This document shows, one piece after another, positions 57,998 to 64,000 of a stretch of 64,000 nt of DNA (positions within the stretch are counted from its first letter, which is position 1; each line of letters opens with the position of its first letter). The stretch is from Cinclus cinclus. Its lineage: Eukaryota > Chordata > Aves > Passeriformes > Cinclidae. Below the pieces are notes generated by a model. The model was not told the DNA's origin, ran no database searches, and saw nothing but the letters and a program-made list of their open reading frames with translations. Location: NCBI RefSeq assembly GCF_963662255.1, contig NC_085067.1, positions 9,447,148 to 9,511,147 on the forward strand. The letters run 5' to 3'. Both the position numbers and the translations under genes were made by a program.

Positions 57998-58600
57998 AAG
58001 CCGTGCCAAGAGGGAATTGTTTCCCCTCAGGATAGAGAGCTGGATAAATGCAGTAATAGGTGGCCCGCCTCCATTCGGGGGTGGGGAGTGTTGACTGCTG
58101 TTTGCTCATAGCCCAGCGGTGTTAACAAGCCGTAGATTGTTAGTGACAATCACACACTCTCTGGCACTTAAAGCAGAAGGCTTGATTTAATCGCAGAGCT
58201 GTCATTTATTTTTCTGTTGTGCTATTCCACAGGGGGAAGCGACTGATCAAGCGCCTGCTCCCCAGAGCAGAGGGCTCTTTTTTTTTTTTTTTTTTTTTTT
58301 TTGTTATGTCTAAATCCTCAATACAAATTGCAGTATTCCTGGACTCCCAGCGGGACCCATTAGTGCCTGTGGGGCATTAAAGATCATTAATAGTGCTGTC
58401 AGATGGGGAGAGAGAGGGAGAGGAAGCTGGTGAGCCAGCCAGTTGCTGAGCTTTCTCAGAAATTGGAAATTAATACATCTGCTTCATTAATACTGGCCTG
58501 TGTTTGATGTTTGTTAGCTGGCAACTTTAATGATGTAGGTTAGCACCAGTCGGGCACTTGCATGAATTGGATTCTTTCAATTACCTAAAGTTCCTTTTCC
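57998..58600. promoter_or_regulatory. Candidate conserved intronic enhancer
   Basis: About 600 bp with many retained CpGs (gtggcccgcctccattcggg, cccagcggtg, aagccgtag, taatcgcag, gaagcgactgatcaagcgcc, cagcgggacc, agtcgggc). TAAT cores are frequent in the right part (catta-aagatcattaatag, ttcattaatactgg, actttaatgatg). A T25 run at 58278-58302 interrupts it. It is the most enhancer-like block here by eye, but still inference. Confidence 0.5.
58278..58302. repeat. Poly-T tract (T25)
   Basis: The longest mononucleotide run in the window, uninterrupted, on the inferred sense strand. Confidence 0.97.
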
Positions 58601-61600
58601 CCATCCTCCACCCCCCTCTTTCTCTCCCCAAAAAGTCAGCCCTTAATTAGCAACTCTAAAAGAAGAGGGAGAAGCAGGAAAAAAGGCTGGATTTTTCCTT
58701 CCCCTCCCCAAGTGTGACAGCCATGATTTGCAACCTTGCCTGTATCCCATTAAGTGCAGCTCTCTTCCAAGCATTTAACTGTATGGTAATGGCGAAGAAA
58801 TGTTTTAATCACTGTGAACAACATGTTAATCAGAGCTGTGACTGAACACTAGGTATTAATTGGGTTAGGGTAAAGTGTTAACGTTTGCATCCAAGAATGC
58901 TGCTATCAAGTGCAAAGAAGACACAGATTCAGTGCTTTTGGCAGCTCTGAATCCCGAGGTGGCTGTGACTGGCAGGGTGACAGTGAGCAGGGAATGGGTT
59001 TAGCCCAGCCAGAGCATGGATGGAGCTGCCTTGTGTCCCCAGCCTTCATCCTCCTTCCCTCCACCAGCTCTTGTGTCCAGCAAAGTTTATCCAAGACTTC
59101 CCTGAGTTCTCTTCCGACAATCTCAGCAGCCCCTTGGCTTTGTTTGAATGCGTCCTCACCCAGGGTTCTGAGCTCCTTCTTGCATGGTTTGAGGATCTTG
59201 GCAAGAACATGCACTAGCAGTTTTCTCTGGATATGCTCCACACATTCCTGATCCTGGGCATTGTGTAAACTTCAGTGTCTTCAGACATCCCAGGACAGAG
59301 GGTGTGGCTGTGTCCAGCCTGCACAGTGGTACTGAGATGCTCCAGTGAGAGTCAGCATTGTTCACCTGGCAGCTGTTCTCTCAGAAAACCTGGCTAAGAG
59401 GCCCAGCCTGCATCAGGAGAGAGGGAAGCTGGGTTGGTAATCAGTAGCTGCCAAGGTGCTGCTGCAGCTTTCTGGAGAACTCCCCAGGAGAGAGGAGAAG
59501 GCACAGCCTGAGGTTTGTGGGACACTATCAGAAAACACCCTTGGTGCTGCAGTGCTGCTCCCTCCTGATGTTTGGATTGTGCCTCGAGACTGTCACTCTA
59601 TTCCTGTCTTCTTCCCACTCAGAGGAAATCTTATCTGGTACCTGCACTGTTCCAGACCTGGGAAGCCAGCTCTTAGAAGGAATTTCCATGGGAAGCATTT
59701 GCAGAGCAGGAGGTGCTCTTTTCCTGGCAGCTGTCCTGTGGGCAGTTCAGCTGCAGCTGGGTCTGGTGGGGCCATGGCAGCACAGGAGCAGCAGTACGAA
59801 AAGAAATTAATCTCAAATCAAAATAGATGTCCTCTGGATGGGCTTTGTTTCATTTGTTGACCTGGAAGCAGTTTGAAGTGCAGATGCAGTGCCAGTTGTT
59901 GTCCATGAAGAATCCACCACTTGTGGAAGTCATTCTGTAAAATGGTCCAGCAGCAGTGACTGATTTATGCTGTTTCTCTCTTGTTACTCAACTAGTCATG
60001 AACCATTTGAAACAGATAGTGGGGGATAAAACACAAATAATAAGAAAAAATCAGATGTTTTGTGTTTGGTGATTGCCTTTTCTTCAGGGCTAAAACTAGA
60101 TCAAAGATTATACTAAAATCCAGAAAATAAATTATATTTTCCCCATGTCCCCACCACCCTTCCTTGTTTTTCTTCTTTAAGAACAAACTCCTACCCATAG
60201 GTGATCAGTGATGACACCAGGAGCCAGTTTCTGTCAGAGATAATCATTAGGTGACTGCACAGTGTTGCTTGCCAGGAATATCTCAGGGCTGGGGACATCA
60301 GCAGCTGCTGTCCCCTCCTGTCAGTCCCACTGGAGCATGGGGCCCTGCTGCCTTCCCTCACCCTGCTGAGCAGGGGCAGAGCAATCCTGCTGCTCCCTTC
60401 CACACTGAGGGAGCTGTGCCCTGGTTGGTACTGGTGTAGCTGAAAGCAAACTGGGTAATTTCAGATGTTACCCACTCCGAAGGTCATTGTCATCTACTCT
60501 GCCATGTTCAGTGTTGCCTTGTGATGCTAAAACCGTTGTGAGGGCTCACGTTGCTCCCTCACATCTCTGCTCTACATGCTTTAGCAGAAGTTTCCTCTTA
60601 CACATCACATTTTTTTCTTGAATTATCATATGGTGTGAACAATCTTCTCTCAGTGACTTCATGGGACAAGTCACAAGTTCAGCTTTCCTGTGATGTTGCT
60701 AAAACACAAGGTTATGTCCCACTGCTGACACTCTTCTACCATGTCAAGGAGAACTAAAACAGTGCTTCCATGGAAGGTAAATCTTGATTTGGGATTTAAT
60801 TTTGAATTTTAAAAAGTCCGTGGTCATATGACACAATATGCTGATGTCCTAGAAACCCTTACTCCAAGGTAGTCACACATTTAGAAGGGATAACTTTGTT
60901 CTGGAAGACTGCAGCTGGACCCAGCATTGTCGTCCTGATTTCACCATGAACCAGGCATCATCTTTGCTCCCAATCAGGAATAAAAGCATTTCTTGCCAGT
61001 TTGCTCCTGCCCAATTCAAATAAAATACACGATGCCAGAAGATGTGGCAGAGTGATCATCCTGAAGTAAGGAATATGAAACTATGGCCTGATGCTTTCAG
61101 CATTTGAAATCCTTCTTCATAGCATGATACCAGTGTGCATTTTTAAAGATACGAAATTATTTTACTAAATTATTTCACACTGAAATGCTCATCTTTCTGG
61201 TACGAGGAGAGAAACTGAGATGAGCTCTGGTTTCCTTGGTGTCCTGTGATAAGTGAGGGCCAAGCCAGGTTTAAAATCTACAAATCCCTTCTGTGCTCTG
61301 CAAATGAGGTGGTTATGGTTTCTTCTCTGGCTTAGAGCTGTGCAATTTACCCCCCAAATCTACCAAAACACTGAGTCCCAGATGCAGCATGGACTGTCTG
61401 GGTGTCTGAAACAGCATTTATGGGTTTGCTGGGAATACTTCGCAGAGGTAGCAAAAGCTCCACCTGGACAAATGGTGGCTGATGGAAAGAAAGGGAGAAA
61501 TACCCCTGGGTGCCTTAAAGAGAGTCACCCAAACAGAGAGAAATGCCTTTCCAGGGAGGGCAGGCTGCAGGGGAGGCTGGTCAGCACTCACTGGTGCTTG

Positions 61601-62599
61601 TTGGTGATTTAGGAGGATCCAGTAAAGCTTTGTGCAGTGTCTGTGCTGCCCGTTCCTTCCCAGCAGCAGGAAAACGTTCCCTGCCTTGCTGGGAGCTCGA
61701 GCCCAGCCTGGCGCCGCTGGTTTCATGTTCAGGGCTGTGTGTCTTAATCTCCCCTGCAGAACTGAGTTGCTGAGTGGGGTAAGGGCCTTGCAAGTGAGAC
61801 TTTTATTATACACAGTGTTGCTCCACCATAGACTGTAATTGGATTTTTTTTTTATTGATTATGTGGTTAACTTTCCTTTTCACAGCAATAAATCTCAGAC
61901 AGTGTTTAACTTTATGAAGTGAGGAGGAAAGTATCAGGTGAGGGATGTCCCTTTCTGCATTCCCCTGCCCCCTGCCTCTCTTTTTTTTTTTTCCATTTTG
62001 TTTTTTTCCTACTGTTGCACTGTCTTTTCATAGGACTCCTGTCAGGTGAGGTGGTGGTTGGGCTTTGACACCTCTGGCAGGGCTCTCTCAGACATGCCTT
62101 AACAATGCAAGTCCTATTCAGAGAGGTCTCAGAATTTGGCTTTCACTAGTGCCAGCAATTCTGAAAGAGGCACACTAGCTTGGAGCATTCAAGTGCTGAT
62201 AGACAAAGTGCTGGTTTAACAGTTCTGCCTAATAGGGAGCAGGTGAATAAATACACTATTAGAGAGTCCTTCACTGTAACAACCTTATTATCACATATTA
62301 TGTAGAGTTGGAATTCCTTGAGGGTTTTTTTATTTTTTTTTCCCAACTGACGATCTCAATTGTTTCTAGAAATTCCCAAGATTTGAACAGATATAGAAGT
62401 CAGAGTGTGTGAAAACACACAAGATTATACTTTAGTCTTTCTAGGTCATCTGAGGTTACTAACAGGCAGGTTTTGTGTTGCTCGAAGCACTGGGCAGTCT
62501 CATCCACTTCAACAAGTACTAGCAAAATTCAGGCTTTCAGTGCTTTCTGTGAGTTTGGGATGTACTGGAGCTGAGGGGGGACTTTGATTGCAAGATGTA
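58601..62599. other. Long intronic stretch, no gene called
   Basis: 58600-58870 is still AT-core-rich and may extend the enhancer block. A minus-strand frame at 58906-59241 has an amphipathic, charged look but no recognised family. T runs lie at 61844-61853 and 61981-61992. No CR1 copy is recognised over these 4 kb. Confidence 0.5.
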
Positions 62600-62860
62600 C
62601 AGATAACTTCTTTCTTTATTTCTCTAATGGAGTACAAGGAAAGCCTGTGTGCAATCAGAGAACAGATTATATTCCTGTTACCAGTGATACCCCGACAAGG
62701 GGGAGCTGTGTTCAGCAGAACAAAGGGGTATATAGATCTCTGGGACTAAAAAGGTCAATAGTCTCTATCCCTAATGCTGCATTTGTAACACATTTAGCTG
62801 TTAATAGCCCTCCTTTGTTGGCCTAATTAGGAGGTAAAGGATACATTTATGGATGGTGCT
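62600..62860. promoter_or_regulatory. Candidate conserved element
   Basis: The right part carries gttaatagccctcctttg and gcctaattaggagg with one CpG (ccccgacaagg). An 80-codon frame crosses it without a recognised domain. The evidence is weak. Confidence 0.25.
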
Positions 62861-64000
62861 GATAGCACAGGTAATGAGGGTCCTCCCAATGATGGGGTTT
62901 TGAATCCAGGTCTGATCTGGAGATGAATCACTTGAAAAGGAAACTGGAAATGGTGGAATCATTTGGTGCCCTTAATATTTTCTGTAGAAACCTCTAATGA
63001 ACAACTCTGTGCCCGTCAGAGTCATGGCCTTATTTTACAGCTGGGGAGGGTATCTGCCTTTGTTCTTTAATATCAGTCACACAATATAGTCTTAGGAGTT
63101 GGAAATGAATTGGACAGTCTCTGTCCTCAGTTCCAACTTGAAACACATTGACTTCATTTTCAGAGGGAATGAATTCTTCTAGCCCCAGTGAGAAAGGAAA
63201 TTAGAGCTGTAGGTTGTGAACCAGCTGTGCAAACCCAGTTCAAGGTGTTATGAGAATGTTAGGCACTGTCCACTGCAGTCAGCTGTTGTCAGAACCAAGG
63301 AGTTGAGCTGAGGAATGAGGGGTGCACCACATCTTGATTCTCTTTGCACATTTTCACCATTTCAATTTCCTACTTTGAGGGCAAATATCTGCGATGGGAA
63401 AGAACGCATTAACATGGCAGCCTGTCCTTAAAATTGCAGTGGCAAAGGTTTGTGTTCTTTGTGAAATAATGAGTGGAACCAAGTGGCAAGGTGACTTCTT
63501 TGGGGGCATTCACCCAAGGATGAGTAAATATCCCTGTCACCATGCTGCTCTCTAAGGAGTCCAGCTCTTCCATCAGACATGTCCTGCTGCTGAAGGGAAA
63601 GCAGCCACCTGCCTCTGTCGTGGACTCTTACTGGATGGCTTTTAGGTTACCTGGCAGGCTGTTGTCCACAACAGATGGGTTGGTGTGGACAGGGGTTCCT
63701 GGTGTTCAGTCCTGGGGAGAAATCCTAGCTCAGCAGCACCAGGCTGGGCACCCCACACCCTCACCCACACTGGCCAGTCTGCTGCCATTCATGGTGTGGC
63801 AGCCACCCCAACATGTCCCAGGGGGGTTAGTGGAGCAATGTTCTGGAGTGCAGATTGACTGGGCATGGGAATGCTTTGACCAAGAGCCTGTGTGCAATTA
63901 CAGAGCACTCCAGGGAGGAGCGTGGCACTGGAGGAGCCGTGTGCTCTCAGAGGAATATCTCTTAAGTGAAAGCAGAGAGGAGATGGCTTTGCTGCTGCTG
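62861..64000. other. Intronic sequence to the window end, no gene seen
   Basis: Ordinary intron. From about 63540 the sequence is GC-richer but matches no CR1 tail or exon that I recognise. Confidence 0.5.

Larger units (their letters stand above)
13453..64000 (+). other. AUTS2: AUTS2 intron downstream of the microexon (5' part)
   Basis: At least 50.5 kb lie downstream without a recognisable next exon (expected to begin ASDASSEK). The span has no convincing splice-bounded coding frame. It contains truncated CR1 copies in both orientations, old SINEs, microsatellites and homeodomain-site-rich blocks. Assignment to the intron rests on the single upstream exon and on the strand bias of T runs. 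Confidence 0.65.

Noticed and set aside
1..64000. CRISPR arrays, tRNA or rRNA genes, bacterial operons, phage or integrated viral genomes, full-length LTR elements
   Set aside because: None is visible. Spaced direct repeats, tRNA-like folds, paired LTRs and long viral frames are all missing. The composition and CR1 content are those of a bird intron.

Overview
This window is vertebrate nuclear DNA, most likely from a bird and probably a songbird. It is about 42% GC and CpG-poor, with no operons and no long coding frames. It carries truncated CR1 LINE 3' ends of the kind that dominate avian genomes: three copies share one CR1 tail type (1968-2262, 33230-33545, 51648-52170) and others carry the 'gttggaaggg...' tail. 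There is no sign of bacterial, phage or organelle sequence. I did not find an undescribed multi-gene system, and I do not think this stretch could hold one.

The one exon I can support is a 30-bp microexon on the + strand at 13423-13452. It has a strong polypyrimidine tract and AG before it and a consensus GTAAG donor after it. It encodes [10 protein letters not shown] in phase 0. From memory, this matches an internal peptide of AUTS2 ([21 protein letters not shown]), the neurodevelopmental chromatin regulator whose 5' introns run to hundreds of kilobases. I therefore read positions 1-13422 and 13453-64000 as parts of two large AUTS2 introns. I found neither neighbouring exon. The gene orientation is supported independently: of the mononucleotide A/T runs of 10 bp or more that I located by eye, 15 are T and only 1 is A on the + strand.

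Repeats: about ten CR1 fragments in both orientations; three amniote MIR-like SINE fossils (3990-4090, 42705-42780, 47679-47860); one very old CR1 tail of the turtle/crocodile type (53957-54060); and a decayed hAT-superfamily (ZBED-like) transposase fragment on the minus strand (7830-8175). Microsatellites include GT, CA, GTTTT, AT, GATA and a compound ATT(18)-ACT(11) tract at 54949-55038.

The rest is intron. Several blocks look constrained: they keep CpGs in an otherwise CpG-depleted background and are dense in homeodomain, POU or CRE-type sites. These are enhancer or conserved-noncoding-element candidates, fitting the known richness of AUTS2 introns in developmental enhancers. The best are 5280-5880, 15360-15720, 20150-20560, 20930-21250, 35800-36200, 41190-41660, 45560-46085 and 57990-58600. 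The most distinctive single structure is a 19-bp inverted repeat (one mismatch) at 36076-36150 that carries paired TAATCC/GGATTA sites. All enhancer calls are inference from composition and motifs; no alignment was available.
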